DNA of 31,411 bases from contig BFEA01000161.1 in assembly GCA_003427395.1 (NCBI GenBank), positions 1,663,148 to 1,694,558 on the forward strand, written 5' to 3'. Position numbers and translations under genes: made by a program. The notes beneath the pieces were generated by a model that made no database searches, was not told where the DNA came from, and worked only from the letters and a program-made list of their open reading frames with translations. Positions 1 through 10,121 of this stretch are shown here, piece after piece (position 1 is the stretch's first letter; every line of letters starts with the position of its first letter). The DNA comes from Chara braunii (lineage: Eukaryota; Streptophyta; Charophyceae; Charales; Characeae).

Positions 1-66
<66 letters not shown>
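1..66. repeat. (CA)33 dinucleotide microsatellite
   Basis: A pure CA run of 33 units opens the window with no interruption. Its true length is unknown because it begins at the edge; an assembly may simply have broken here. Confidence 0.98.
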
Positions 67-67
<1 letters not shown>

Positions 68-68
68 T

Positions 69-515
69 TGTGGGCGATGTGGTGAATACTTATCCATCAG
101 TCAAATGAATCCTGGGTAGACTGTTGGGTTTCAACCTCCTGACGAGTCAATGAAAGTTCGACGAAACAGGTTGGCAAAGTCATGCTTTTTTTGAGTGTAT
201 AGTGAATATGACAACACACCATGCGTCACGACGCTATGAACTTTCCTCACTACAATACCTTGATACCTAGTGTCGAGGCTTCTCAATCCTTCTACACATA
301 CACCGCTAAGAGTCTGCAAGGAGTGCAGGGTGGTGGGATTGAGAAGTCTACCCCTTTTTCTCAGGGGCATCGCTAAACTATGGGCAACATGGTGAGTCCT
401 CTTATCCATCAGTCAAATGCATCCTTGGCAGACTGTCGGGGTTCGTCCTTCTGATAGGTTTAGACAAAGGCTGACGAAACAGTCTGGCACAATCTTCCTT
501 TTTCTTATGGACAAC
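69..515. repeat. Diverged direct duplication, about 310-bp period
   Basis: Two copies of a roughly 130-bp sequence lie head to tail, at about 69-205 and 378-515. Shared anchors are CTTATCCATCAGTCAAATG (from 90 and 401), then GACGAAACAG. By eye they are about 75-80% identical. No coding frame is kept between the copies, so this looks like an old segmental duplication in non-coding DNA. Confidence 0.8.
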
Positions 516-1223
516 ACACACAACACATTTGTATCTTTCTCGTTTCAAACCATGGGCTAACTATGGATTGTCTCTTGTAATTTGAGTTTGTGATCTGTTT
601 AGCATGACATATTCGGTAATGCTTCTGTATTGATACAAAAATTGAGCTCATGACCTTTTTGGCAATAGTTAAATCACAACTTTCGGGGTTCGGCCACAAC
701 TTTCAGGGCTTGGCCTCCGGAGCAAAATGGTCGGCAGGCAAACCACCAGTACGTTCCCAGCAAAATGGCCGGAGCAAAATGGCCGGCAGCAAAATGGCAA
801 GAGCAAAATGGCCGGCAGTTAAACCACCAATACGTTTCCAAAGAAGAAAATATGTGGCTGGCATGCAGCCACAACTTTTGGGGCTCGGCCTCCGGAGGAA
901 AATGGTTGGCGGCGCCCGCCAAAAGGAGGTTCGTGTCGGTTCGTTGTTTTTGGTGTGCAGGCCATCTCCAGCCAAAAGAAAAGTGCATCGGAAGCATTTG
1001 TGGCTTACATATTTTTTATGGAGCTCCGCTCTCAAAAAATTTTTTTGTTTTTTTTGCTATGGGGGTGAAGTTGATTGTTTGAGCCGTGTTCCTTTCCAAC
1101 AACATTTGTGGATACAACTTCACTCCACGGTTGTTCATCCCAGCACGTTACGGCACATGTGGCTGTGGAAATGAAAATAACAGATGAAATAAAAAACAAT
1201 CAAATAAAGTGATAAAAAGTCAG
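516..1223. repeat. Gene-free stretch with short AAAATGGCCGG tandem units
   Basis: Between about 755 and 820 the motif GCAAAATGGCCGG recurs four times in slightly altered form. It is bracketed by two copies of AAACCACCARTACGTTYCC (near 730 and 826), which resemble the termini of the MITE described at 9,090. The phrase CCACAACTTT followed by GGCCTCCGG occurs twice (near 695 and 870). Open frames across the stretch are repeat-driven and match no family I know. From 1,150 the sequence becomes A-rich. Confidence 0.55.
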
Positions 1224-1362
1224 ACTAAGTTCACAAATTTTGAAAAAAATAATAATACATAAAACAGTAATAGCTTAAAAATCTATGAAACGTAGAGAAA
1301 GGACTAAGTTCACACTACAAAAAGCAGTAATAACTTAAAAAACTATGAAACACAGAGAAAGG
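1224..1362. repeat. A-rich tandem repeat, 60-bp offset
   Basis: A 41-bp sequence containing CTATGAAAC and AGAGAAAGGA occurs at 1,262-1,302 and again at 1,322-1,362 with about five differences. Each is preceded by ACTAAGTTCAC (1,224 and 1,303). The stretch from here to 1,796 holds no gene I can support. Confidence 0.75.
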
Positions 1363-1796
1363 AGAAGACAATTGTGACTTATAGATAGTAACATGTCGTG
1401 CACCTTGCTCAAGCACAGGTGGCCCATAGGTTCTTATCAAGGTGGTTCCATCCTATGGAACCACAGACCTAGAACTCGTAGAACCAGAAGCATGGAACTC
1501 CAGGTTGAGCTTGATAAAACTCACATGACCATTATTATCCACCTTGACAAAGGCTCCTATCAAGCAATCCCCGCGACTGCCTGTAGTATGCTTGGCGCCA
1601 AACTAGGGGAGATAGTCAACTCAATCCCCCTGGTTACCGGTTAGTATCAGTAGGGTCTTCAACCAACACGGGTGTGAGTGCAAGTCTGAGTATTTTTTTT
1701 GTAGTATGTGGGAGAGTGTTCGGCGTAGACAGTGTTGTTACTCGATAGGGGTGGGGGAAAATGAAAAGGGAAAGGGAGGCGTAGGCACTTGAAATT

Positions 1797-1812
1797 GGTC
1801 GTTGTTGTTGTT

Positions 1813-1852
<40 letters not shown>

Positions 1853-1853
1853 T

Positions 1854-1897
<44 letters not shown>
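1797..1897 (-). repeat. (GTT)n plus long T tract; likely poly(A) tail of a minus-strand retroelement
   Basis: Short GTT repeats lead into T37, ATTCC, then T42. On the minus strand this is a long poly(A) ending in AAC units. The same T-run-plus-GTT arrangement recurs near 12,171 and 14,313. The 5' body of any element (above 1,898) shows no recognisable LINE or SINE sequence. Tract length in a draft assembly is unreliable. Confidence 0.6.
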
Positions 1898-1900
<3 letters not shown>

Positions 1901-3535
1901 TTGAATCCCTTATTTTGATATACATTTGATTTTTGTCCTTTTTTTTCATAGAGTTCAAACAATGGTTTTCTGTGAAGGCATGCTTTATGTTGGCTGCCTC
2001 GGAGTTTCACTGGAAATTTCAACTGGAGTGGAAGCATATTTTTCATATAGAAATGCATTTTCAACACGTTGAAAACTAGTCGCTCAAAAGTTTTAAATGC
2101 AGCATAACACAATCACAAGGTACTGCGTTGTGAAAAAATGAAAAGTGATTTGGAGGAATTGTTACGAACAATTTGATACTGCTTGATGATAATGAATGAA
2201 AATCATAATTTCATGGTTATACTCAAAGATACTTAATTACATATTAATTGTGCGTTTGCTAGATTCAAATATTCCAAACATTATAAGAAAGAAATCATTA
2301 TGTTGTTGTTGCGAATGATGATTCTTTTTATTAATCATTTTTATCATTTAATTATGCAAATCGTTTACTCTTGTAACATATAATGATATTTTTCTTCAAA
2401 ATTCAATTAATTTGGAAAACGATTTTACTTATTTTCATACAGTTGTTGTTATTTGGTAGTTAGTCTTTTGCTAATAAGCTTTTTAACAAATTATTTATTT
2501 TAATTTAAGATTTGATTTGAAAGTGTATTTTCTTATCATGATAACAATATCTTGGTAGTCAAAGATGATGTGGTTAAAGCAGCACTACCTTGCATAGCTA
2601 GCTTGTAACCCTTAACCCGATAACATAGGGACATTGACTTTGATGATCTAAGCTCTGTACCTCGCGGAAAGCCCTTCTGATTGAGCATAAATTCTTATGC
2701 ATTTACGTGAGCAGAAATTTGAAATTGTAATGCGTATAAGTCAACTTCCTGTTTATGCATATTCGTCAACTTCTCTTTTTGTTCCTCTTTGTCCCCTCCG
2801 ACCTTCTCGCATTCCTTCTCGATCTCAGATGACGAGTGATTGGTCACGTTTCCAGCTCGTCGGATTGAACTGTGAGAGAGAAAATTTGTTGGGAGGTCGA
2901 ACGATGAACCCGGATTTGGAGAGAAGGTTAACAAGTTCTTTAATATTCAGCGTTTACATAGAGTGCGCTCAACTTTCATACACACTCGTACATGGATACT
3001 CGGAAAGGGGGCTTATTAGCCTAAAGAGGGGCGGTCGGTTCAATATTTTCAATCGGTTTATCACTTAAGTTCAGAGTTTTCAACGGATTCACCTCTTTCG
3101 AATATCCAAAATTTTTAACACTTTTACAAACCTAGAAAGGGGGGGGGGCTAATGTTGAATATTATGAAGGTTTCAAAGTGATGAATCCACTGAAGATGTT
3201 TTCTTTTAAACAAATAAAACAGAGGGAGGCGAGGTTGGAAGATCAAAACTTGCAGCGTCTTCACGACTTAAAATTTCCAAAATTTCCAAAAGGTGATGAA
3301 TCCACAAGAAATGTCTAACTTCTAAGTACACCCCCGAATGTTCAGAGGATGTGAACGATGAACATTTTAAAGATTTATTTATTGTTAACCAAAATCGGGG
3401 CATTCAATATTTTCAACACTTTTTAAAACGTTGAAACTCAATTTCATAGAACTTCAAAAAATATTGAAACATCTCCACCTTAGAATAAGTTTTAACGAAG
3501 ATTTAAAGTATCCTCAACCACGTCTAAAAATTTAC
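1898..3535. other. AT-rich gene-free stretch
   Basis: About 2,100-2,560 is strongly AT-rich with many ATT/AAT runs and no open frame of note. A modest open stretch on each strand at 2,695-3,068 shares no family signature and lies opposite its own shadow frame, so I do not call it a gene. A G9 run sits near 3,140. Confidence 0.6.
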
Positions 3536-3599
3536 AAAATTTTTGATCATCTCGCCAACTAGTGATGAAAAAATTTTGATCATCTTGCGAACTAACGAT
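3536..3599. repeat. 32-bp direct repeat around TTTTGATCATCT
   Basis: Two adjacent units of about 32 bp, each containing AATTTTTGATCATCTCG or AATTTTGATCATCTTGCG and AACTA, lie back to back. They are about 80% identical. Confidence 0.75.
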
Positions 3600-4556
3600 C
3601 ACTCCATTCTATAAACTTCCTCTCACTCCCCTTCATCCCGAGCTCATCTCGCCCTTCCTACACCGACGACCCCCCACCTTCCATAATACAAATTTGCATA
3701 ACATTTTTTTTCCCTCCTCTTTGATCTCTGCCAAAATATTGTGCGGATCGCAATGCTGCAAAGGCTTATTGTGCCTAAGGATCGGGCAAAGGGACAGCGT
3801 GGGGTGAGTCTAGCGGTAAAATTGGGAGATTGTAGTTGGAGGGATGGAGCAATGGTGGACTATGAAACACCCGCAGACGTGTCCGCGGGGTCGAGCTTGG
3901 AGGGCGGTCATATTCATGTCCGCGACCACGACTGGCCTCGACCGCACCGCGAACATGAATTTACCCTCGGCGGCGGCCAAGTCCGCGGTGCCAGGTGCAA
4001 CCAAATGACTAGCTGATGTGGCTGATATGACACATGATTCTATGTGATGTTCTGTAGATCAAGCAAGTGTCGTGACAATCGTCTTTTGAGTTCTAAATTT
4101 TTAACCACCAGCACCTCGCCCATTTATTGATGTCGATCCTTAAATTGCCCTGCATACAAAAAAAAATGAACCAACGCGGACCTCCTTTTAGTTGTTCCCA
4201 CCAACCATTTCGGTCCGGTAGCTGACCTTCGAAAGATACGAATGTATACGAGTGGCATGTTTGTTTTTCAAGCTGGGTGAAGTACTTGTGGTTGAAGTAA
4301 AGCTACAAAAACCTTCACTTTTCTCCATTGCTGGTTATCCTATGTCCAAGTGCATGCTGGAGGAGTGACTCACGTGCATGGCCTTGGTTGTGAGTGTCAA
4401 AAGTGTGTGTTGATTGCCCCATGAGGCGGAGGCCAGTCATGGTGGGATTGAATTTAAATGGTCTTGTTACACTTTACCACTTGCGCGAGCTGCAATGACA
4501 GTATGAACGTAGCTGATGTACCATTGTTCATGCAGGTATGGGTAACAATGAGTCCT
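3600..4556. other. Gene-free stretch with a 13-bp hairpin
   Basis: ATTCATGTCCGCG at 3,912-3,924 pairs with CGCGAACATGAAT at 3,948-3,960 (one mismatch), inside a CG-rich patch rich in TCCGCG. At 4,104 AACCACCAGCACCTCGCCC matches the terminus of the MITE at 9,090, but I could not find a partner terminus, so it may be a solo or truncated copy. Nothing else is supportable. Confidence 0.5.
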
Positions 4557-4695
4557 TTTTTTTTTTGGGAAGCCTTGGCTGTCTACTAGAGTCTAGAGGG
4601 GGTGATACGAGCAGCCCCCACTAGTAGTAGCCTTCAACTGCTCCATTTATTGGTGGGAAGCTGCACCTACTGGAAAACCGGATTCAGTGTCCCTT
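4557..4695 (-). mobile_element. Dispersed poly(A)-ended repeat (family S), minus-strand copy
   Basis: After a T10 run comes a sequence containing GCTCCATTTATTGGTGGG and CACCTACTGGAAAACCGG. It aligns to the same part of the copies at 8,658 and 18,797, and in reverse complement to those at 7,817 and 11,745. On its sense (minus) strand it ends in a short A run, as a retroposon does. I see no tRNA, 5S or 7SL head, so the pol III origin is unproven. This is the most diverged of the longer copies. Confidence 0.65.
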
Positions 4696-5929
4696 ATACA
4701 TTCAGAAAGAACTCGTTATCCAGATCACTGTGTTGTGCCACCTAATTACCCCAAGCTCTTTGGGGTCTTAGTTGTGAGCTAAATCTCCCTCTTCAGCCCT
4801 TTTGGGGGGGGTGCCTGTTTCTATCTGTAATCACTAGCAGTCCAGCTACTCTTCTTGGACATTCTTCAGACTCTTACCCTCAGGCCTGTCGTCCTTCCCC
4901 ACTTTCAGTCCGTCTTGCTGTGGGGGAATCTCGTCTTCTATTCCTGTCCTTTTTTTCATCCCTCTCCCCCATACCATGCTATTCCCACCAGGCTGTTAGC
5001 CGGGGGGGGGCAGGGAGAGAGAATTCTGGAAATTCATCACTCGGTCGCATTGGGATTCCTCTCCTTCCGAAACCCCATAGGATGAGGGGGCGCAGCGAGG
5101 CCGGGAGCGCTGTGCCCCGCCCGCGCAGTCAGACCGAGCGGCGTCGAGCGGTGACATGCGGCGGAGCAGCGCGAAGTCGAATCAAGCGGCGGTGGACGGC
5201 AACAAGCGACGGTGCGGTGCAGTGCTGGGGGGAGTGGATTCGGGGTGGTGTAAGGCGGTGGTTGAGAGGTTTTGGGTGAAGGGATGATGATGGGAAGGAT
5301 GACGATAAGGGTAATGCATCGTGGGTAGAGGATGAGGCTACTACAAAGAGGCTCCTTGTGAAGGGTTGCGAAGGGTGTGGGCTACCAGCATCATCATCAG
5401 AGCTACGAATGGCAGGGTGTCACGTGTCCAACGAAAGAGTTAGGTGTTGAAGGGCAACGAAGGGCATGAAAGGTTTGTTCCCCTCCAGACCACCAGTGAG
5501 GGGTCACCGACAGGTTTGGTGGTTTTGTCTTGCTACGTGGCAAGTGAGGGGTAAGATGAAGCCACGGTCCATTAGACTAAGTCTTTATTGTTCAATTTTT
5601 TTTTCTATGGCCGAGAGAGTGGCCATGTGATGGCTGAGTTGCCTTCGGGCCGATAAGGGAGGGGGTGAAGGTTTGGGGGAGACAGACACATTATGATGAG
5701 AGGTTAGTTTATATGCTTTGATCCATATTTTTGCTCTTCGTGGCTTGAGTGACCTCCGTTTTTTTCGTTTTGATCTCGTTTTTTGGGAAGATAGTAACCT
5801 GATTTCGATTTTCGAATGATTGTAAATCCGATTTTTTTATTCTAATCTCTGGTTTTCGAATTTACTCTTTTGAATTTTTCTATTTGATTTTCTCATGACA
5901 GGTAACTTTAGGTTTTTCAATTCTAATTT
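4696..5929. other. Gene-free stretch; GC-rich patch at about 5,070-5,260
   Basis: The patch at 5,070-5,260 is rich in CpG and contains GCAGCGAGGCCGGGAGCG and many GCGG words, unlike the AT-rich DNA that follows from 5,700. It carries overlapping open frames, but these are what a GC-rich stretch gives by chance. It could be a remnant of a CpG-rich exon or promoter; nothing in it identifies one. Confidence 0.45.
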
Positions 5930-6263
5930 GATTCAAGAACTGCGGACTCATGAATGAATTCAAAATTTTTCGAATAATTCTCAATTTGATCCTATCATGT
6001 TGATGATCGTAAATCAGAGTTTCGCCTCTGATCTCGAATAATGTTTTCTATTTTTTTAGATTCTCAATGAACTCGTGAAGAATAATCGACAAACCTGATT
6101 CAAGACAGTGGGATCATGAATGATCTCAAAAATTTCTGAACAACTCTCGATTTTTTCTTTTCATATTGACGATCGTAAATCAGAGCCTCGTCTCTGATCT
6201 TGAATAGTGATCTCTAACTTTTTAGAATTTCAATAGTCTCGTGAATTTGTTGAATCTTGTTTT
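5930..6263. repeat. 167-bp tandem repeat, two units plus a degraded third
   Basis: GATTCAAGA starts at 5,930 and again at 6,097. Both units then carry TCATGAATGA, GATCGTAAATCAGAG and CTCTGATCT at matching offsets. A weaker unit precedes them from about 5,790 (TGATTGTAAATCCGA). The array is AT-rich and non-coding in every frame. Confidence 0.8.
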
Positions 6264-6339
6264 TCCTGATGCTTCGATTCTCTAGTGTTTTGTTCGTGCA
6301 CTAGTCGTTGTGATACACTCATGTTTGAGAGGGGTTAGT

Positions 6340-7790
6340 AGTGGGAGGGAGGTGATGCGTCCTGCTGGCGAGGGGGTCAGTCGGTAGGACTGAAATAGGG
6401 CATAGCAGCAACGGAGATGGTGACTCCACTGTGATAAGTCTTGCCGGAGGGGGGTCAGGGGGAGTGTTCAGGTGGTTTGGGGGTGTTGAGCACGACCGGT
6501 GCATGGAGGAAGTCGGGCATTTGGAAGCCTTAGTTGTCGCGGTGTGTTCAACAGATTATCCGACGGTGGGTTATCGCCATCATGTCCATAAGGTTAGGGT
6601 TGGCCGATGCTAGAACGACGCTGGTCGGAGCTGGGTTTTGGTTGCGCTGCCCTGTAACCTGAGTATGTGGGAGTTAGAGGCCTGGTAGAGAGATCTGGGG
6701 AACTGCCGAGGGTGGAAGGCAGTCCAGTGGCTAACTGCGAGCTGGTATTAAGACGACGCGGGTCGGAGCTGGGGTGGGTCGCGCCGCCCTGTAACCCAGC
6801 GGTTGGGGGTGTGAGGCCTGGAAGAGCCTGGTATCTTGGATATGTGGGTTGAGGCAGCCGTAGGATAGTCGGTTGATAGCATTGGGGCAACAGGTTTTTG
6901 TTTATATCGCCTTCCAGATAATCCTAATGGGTTCTCATTTTTCATGAGTAAGTTTGATTTGTTTTCTAGTGGTCATGAGATCGCTTCAGGATTCTGGGGG
7001 CTTCTTGCCACTCACTGTAGGCTTCTCTGATGTAGTTATATTCATAGATTTGTGGTGGGTCGATGACAGAACGTCGAGGTTGGCTGGTGTTGGAAGTAGA
7101 GGGTGGGATACCAAGCATCCTACTAGTGAGGCGACTAGCTGGTAGGATGGAAATAGGGTACAGCAGCAGCGGAGATGGTGGCTTTGCTGCGGTAAGTCTT
7201 GCCGGAGTGAGGTAAGAGGATGGATGGGGGTTTCTGGGACGTTGTCTGAACTTTTGCTTACGTGAGTGGGAGAAGTAGAGGGTGGGATAACAAGCGTCCC
7301 ACTAGTGAGGGGGCTTGCTGGTAGGATGGAAATAGGGTACAGCAGCAGCAGAGATGGTGGCTCTGCTGCAGTAAGTCCTGCCGGAGTAAGGTAATGAGGA
7401 TGGATGGGGTTTTCTGAGGTGTTTCCTGAAGTCTTGCCTATTTTCTGAAATTTTCCATAATAATTCTTAATCTGGCTCCAATATTTCTTCGCCAAAGCCG
7501 GGTAATGGCCCCCGTACCCTGAACCTTCAAAATTGTCTTTCAGTTGCTTTTGGTGGTCTCGAGATGCTGTTATACTCATAAATCTGCGGTTAGAAAGACG
7601 CTGGTTGGTGTTGGGAGTAGATGGCGGGATATCAAGCGTCCTACCAGTGAAGGGGCTAGCTGGTAGGATGGAAATAGGGTATAGCAGCAGCAGAGATGGT
7701 GACTCTGCTGCAATAAGACTTGCCGGAGTGAGGTAATGAGGATGGAGGGGGGTCTGAGTCTGTTCCTGAATTTTTGCCTATTTTTGGTAG
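6340..7790. repeat. Four copies of a roughly 180-bp G-rich repeat
   Basis: The anchor GTAGGATGGAAATAGGG or close variants occurs at 6,384, 7,142, 7,321 and 7,663. Each is followed by AGCAGCARCRGAGATGGTG and then CTTGCCGGAGTRAGGTA. Each unit is preceded by a short GTCCTACTAGTGAGG-like segment. Copies 2-4 are closest to each other; copy 1 is more diverged. A minus-strand open frame runs through two copies but reads them in different phases, which argues against a protein repeat. Confidence 0.8.
6605..6840. repeat. 138-bp direct repeat inside the G-rich array
   Basis: CGACG-C/G-GGGTCGGAGCTGG followed by GCCCTGTAACC and GAGGCCTGG occurs from about 6,605 and again from about 6,745. The two copies are about 75-80% identical by eye. 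Confidence 0.65.
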
Positions 7791-7816
7791 CTTGTTTGTA
7801 TCTCTTTATCTAGGTC

Positions 7817-7969
7817 TTAGCCAAAGCCGGGTAGTGACCCCGGTACTGCAACTTCTCAAATTTTTCAAAATCCTATGTAATTTTCTATATGGGACGCTGG
7901 GCCCGGTTCCCAGCACGTGTTGCTCCCCACGAATAGATTGGAGCTTTGTTCCCATTTAAAAAAAAAAAG
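7817..7969 (+). mobile_element. Dispersed poly(A)-ended repeat (family S), plus-strand copy
   Basis: The copy begins near GCCAAAGCCGGGTAGTGAC, a motif also present at 7,494 and, with changes, at 11,537. It continues with GGGACGCTGGGCCCGG, CCCAGCACGTG, CTCCCCACGAATAGA and TTGGAGC, and ends in A11 at about 7,958-7,968. The last 55 bp are the reverse complement of the conserved block in the 8,658 copy, which fixes the sense orientation of the family. Confidence 0.7.
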
Positions 7970-8099
7970 GGGGATTGAGTCGTCCAGCTTGGTCCAGTCG
8001 TGGAAGAGGAGTCTGTATTCATTCTCTGGTTATCCCCTTGTTGTGCAGATCCTCCCTTGTCCCCCTTTTTCCCCTTTCCATTCCACCTTTCCTATCATC

Positions 8100-8342
8100 C
8101 TATGACGATGCGTCTATGTTAGAGCATAGGAAACTGTATCTCATTTGATTGCAACTTCTGTTCAAGTTTTGTCTGTGTGTCTCAATTTTCTGGAAGCTTA
8201 GTTCGTGCTCGACTACTTGGCATTTTAACCGGATTTTGTTTGCTACTAAGTTGTGTGCATGAAGTCTGAACTTTCGATCCAGAGTCTCAACGCGGGCAGC
8301 TAGTTGTGCTCGAAACTCCGGTAGCCTTCCCGAGTTCCCCAT
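8100..8342 (-). CDS. Small unassigned ORF, 80 codons, low confidence
   Basis: An ATG-initiated frame of 80 codons is rich in Leu, Arg, Lys, Gln and His, and could form a helix or coiled coil over roughly residues 8-55. It matches no domain I recognise. It may be a fragment of a retroelement gag protein or a chance frame. No continuing exon, TATA box or splice pair is evident on either side. Confidence 0.2.
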   Translation of the reverse strand: MGNSGRLPEFRAQLAARVETLDRKFRLHAHNLVANKIRLKCQVVEHELSFQKIETHRQNLNRSCNQMRYSFLCSNIDASS

Positions 8343-8516
8343 TGCAGATGAAGATTCTGGCTATAGTGCGACACGTATGTGAGGATGTCACTATTGCGAA
8401 CCGATCGGGTTCACTTCTATAATCCATTGAAAGCTCATCACTTTAATGGGGATGGATTTGTGCTGATAGACTGCTTTGACTCGCCCCAACTTATTCTTCC
8501 TTCCTCTGATCTGATG

Positions 8517-8610
8517 GTATAACAGTTGGCAATGCCCTGGTTGGCAACTTACACCACGTGGAACCCCCAGTTCAACTGCCGATGGTGTAAGCTGGGTGAC
8601 TTATGTTTGT
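8517..8610. repeat. 94-bp sequence repeated identically at the window's right edge
   Basis: Every base I checked matches 31,318-31,411 in the same orientation. The segment carries GTTGGCAA twice and a 9-bp inverted repeat (CTTACACCA and TGGTGTAAG). Because the second copy follows a library adapter directly, the match is best explained as two ends of one circularised DNA fragment rather than as a genomic repeat. Confidence 0.95.
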
Positions 8611-8657
8611 GGCAATGGTTGGTGCTGGGGTACCGGGGAGTGGTTGGATTCGCGTTC

Positions 8658-8990
8658 CTTTTTTTTTTTTTTTTTTTTTGAAAGCCCTTNTGCCATCCCT
8701 CTATCCCGGCAGTGGTATGAGAACTGTCAGGATTGAGGGCGGGCTGCTCCATCTATTGGTGGGGAGCGGCACCTGCTGGAAACCGGGTCCAGCGTCCCAT
8801 TGATACATCACATAACACATCGCTTGAGATCGTTGTTTCCTGGGGCTCTGGTTATTTATGTTGTCTGTCCTGGGCTCCATTGTCCCATGGAGCTGCGAGT
8901 GACACCCATCCCTTCCTGGAGCACCCCTTGTCTATTAACCCAGCCCCGTACAGCAGGCCCCCAAATGACTGTTCCCTTGCCTAATTCGCG
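8658..8990 (-). mobile_element. Dispersed repeat (family S), long minus-strand copy
   Basis: A T20 run is followed by CTCTATCCCGGCAGTGGTA, GGGCTGCTCCATCTATTGG, GGAAACCGGGTCCAGCG and, further on, CACCCATCCCTTCCTGG and CTTGTCTATTA. The same blocks in the same order occur at 18,797-19,115. A single N at 8,690 lies just past the T run. Sense strand is minus, with the A tail at the left. No protein frame is shared by the copies, so a non-autonomous retroposon is the simplest reading. Confidence 0.75.
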
Positions 8991-9060
8991 TTCGAATAGA
9001 AAGGATTCCAGCTAATCGGGACGGCTCTTCGGATTGTCCGAGGGAAACTTAACCCTTTGT

Positions 9061-9087
9061 CTTTTTTTTTTTTTTTTTTTTTTTTTT
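9061..9087 (-). repeat. T27 tract
   Basis: A long T run lies directly before the left terminus of the MITE at 9,090. On the minus strand it is a poly(A) tract, perhaps the tail of a separate retroposed fragment. Confidence 0.8.
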
Positions 9088-9089
9088 CC

Positions 9090-9293
9090 AACCACTAGTA
9101 CCTCGCCCAGTGTTGGGAAATTAGGGAAAACTGGCAGTTTTCCGAAACTCCTCAAAATTCAGAGGCCGGGCCCGACGACGGCTGCCATTGATAAATCTGA
9201 TCGGCGGCGGTCGTTTCGTTTCGGCCATCCGAAAAAGGTCGGAGGCCCACCCGAGGCCCGCTATTTTCCCACGCGGCAAAGGTACTAGTGGTT
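9090..9293. mobile_element. MITE-like element (family M1), 204 bp, perfect 14-bp TIRs
   Basis: AACCACTAGTACCT at 9,090-9,103 is the exact reverse complement of 9,280-9,293. The interior, read on the minus strand, aligns to the outer element at 12,472-13,092 through ATTTATC-AATGG and the GGCCGAAAC / GTCCGAAAC blocks, so two members of one family are present in opposite orientation. There is no open frame of transposase size, so it is non-autonomous. The target duplication is not clear. Confidence 0.75.
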
Positions 9294-9464
9294 TTACCCT
9301 TTGTTTTCTATCTCAGCATTCCATGCCTTTTGTTATTTGCAGCCCATTTTCATTTAAGTCCTCCCGGACAGGGGACAATTTTGAAAAACGGATCTTTTTC
9401 TTGATTTTGTTTCCGCCTTTGACCGCTTCTAAGGCTAACCTTAGGGCATACTCACACGACGACC

Positions 9465-9491
9465 CCAAATCCGCAAAATATGCGGATTTGG
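9465..9491. repeat. Perfect 11-bp hairpin inside the M2 MITE
   Basis: CCAAATCCGCA, a 5-nt loop, then TGCGGATTTGG. It sits just inside the left terminal repeat. Confidence 0.9.
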
Positions 9492-9680
9492 AAAGGGCCG
9501 ATTTGAGGTTTTGGTCATGGTTCACGTCACACTGCTCTACCTTTTCAGATGGGACAAGGTAGTGGCCGTCTGGAGAAATGGGGATTTGGTAGGGCTGGTC
9601 ACACGGTGCCATCCACCAATTGTGCAAGAACTTTTGTCAACGAAGTTTTGTCAAATTTTAAAGAAAATGCAAAAAAAAAA

Positions 9681-9720
9681 GGGAATTTGCGGTCACCTCC
9701 AGAGGTGACCGCAAAATCCC
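9681..9720. repeat. 40-bp near-perfect palindrome inside the M2 MITE
   Basis: The centre TTGCGGTCACCTC, CA, GAGGTGACCGCAA is a 13-bp perfect stem with a 2-nt spacer. The stem continues outward with one mismatch to GGGAA / ATCCC. Such a compact palindrome could form a cruciform, or a small-RNA precursor if transcribed. Confidence 0.9.
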
Positions 9721-9861
9721 TTGCCCCGCGGCTTCCCAGGCCGCTGAGATAATGGGCACTGGAATAGTACATTTGCGAATTTGGTAGATCCGTGTGACCG
9801 GCCTTTCCCCCTTTTTTTTTCGGATTTTGGTTTTATAGGTCCCCGTGTGAGTATGCCCTTA

Positions 9862-10121
9862 GACGGACACGAGAATGTTGGGTTTCGCCCTGGGATTTCA
9901 ACCCCTCTCCCAAAATCCTCGCCCACGCCTCACACTCTGATCACCATTCTCCCTCCAGGTACGGAATGCTGCCCGGGCCATGACTTTGCAGATCACGAGA
10001 CAGGTTCTGCCAACTGGACCTTTTTGGCTTGTGACGCCTGGCAGGCCTTTGCCGACACCAGTTTGGAATTGTGGGCGCAGGCAGAACTGCGCATGGGGAA
10101 AGACGCTCGGAGGTAGGCATG
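9862..10121. other. Gene-free spacer between MITEs
   Basis: GC-rich sequence with open frames on both strands that match nothing I recognise. No inverted or direct repeat ties it to its neighbours. Confidence 0.4.

Larger units (their letters stand above)
9444..9858. mobile_element. 415-bp MITE with TTA target duplication, PIF/Harbinger-like (family M2)
   Basis: GGGCATACTCACACG at 9,444-9,458 is exactly complementary to 9,844-9,858. Immediately outside lies TTA on both sides (9,441-9,443 and 9,859-9,861). TIR similarity continues with gaps for about 40 bp to CCAAATCCG / CCAAAATCCG. A 3-bp TWA duplication with GG-starting termini is the hallmark of the PIF/Harbinger superfamily (Tourist MITEs). 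Internal subterminal repeats include GGTCACACGG near 9,596 and its complement near 9,789. There is no transposase frame. Confidence 0.85.

Noticed and set aside
650-1174. Plus-strand ORF of 174 codons
   Set aside because: It runs through short tandem AAAATGGCCGG repeats and a T run, has no family signature, and two other frames are equally open. A CFWC..H..C pattern in the neighbouring frame is too weak to call a zinc knuckle.
4855-5279. Overlapping plus-strand ORFs in a GC-rich patch
   Set aside because: Open frames are expected by chance at this composition; the protein is Arg/Gly/Ser-rich with no domain.
6986-7579. Minus-strand ORF of 197 codons
   Set aside because: It spans two copies of a DNA repeat but reads them in different frames, so it is not a protein repeat and is probably fortuitous.
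8515-8540. TGGTAT at 8,516 as an LTR-retrotransposon primer-binding site
   Set aside because: Only six bases fit the tRNA-iMet complement, and no LTR pair or gag-pol frame is visible nearby.
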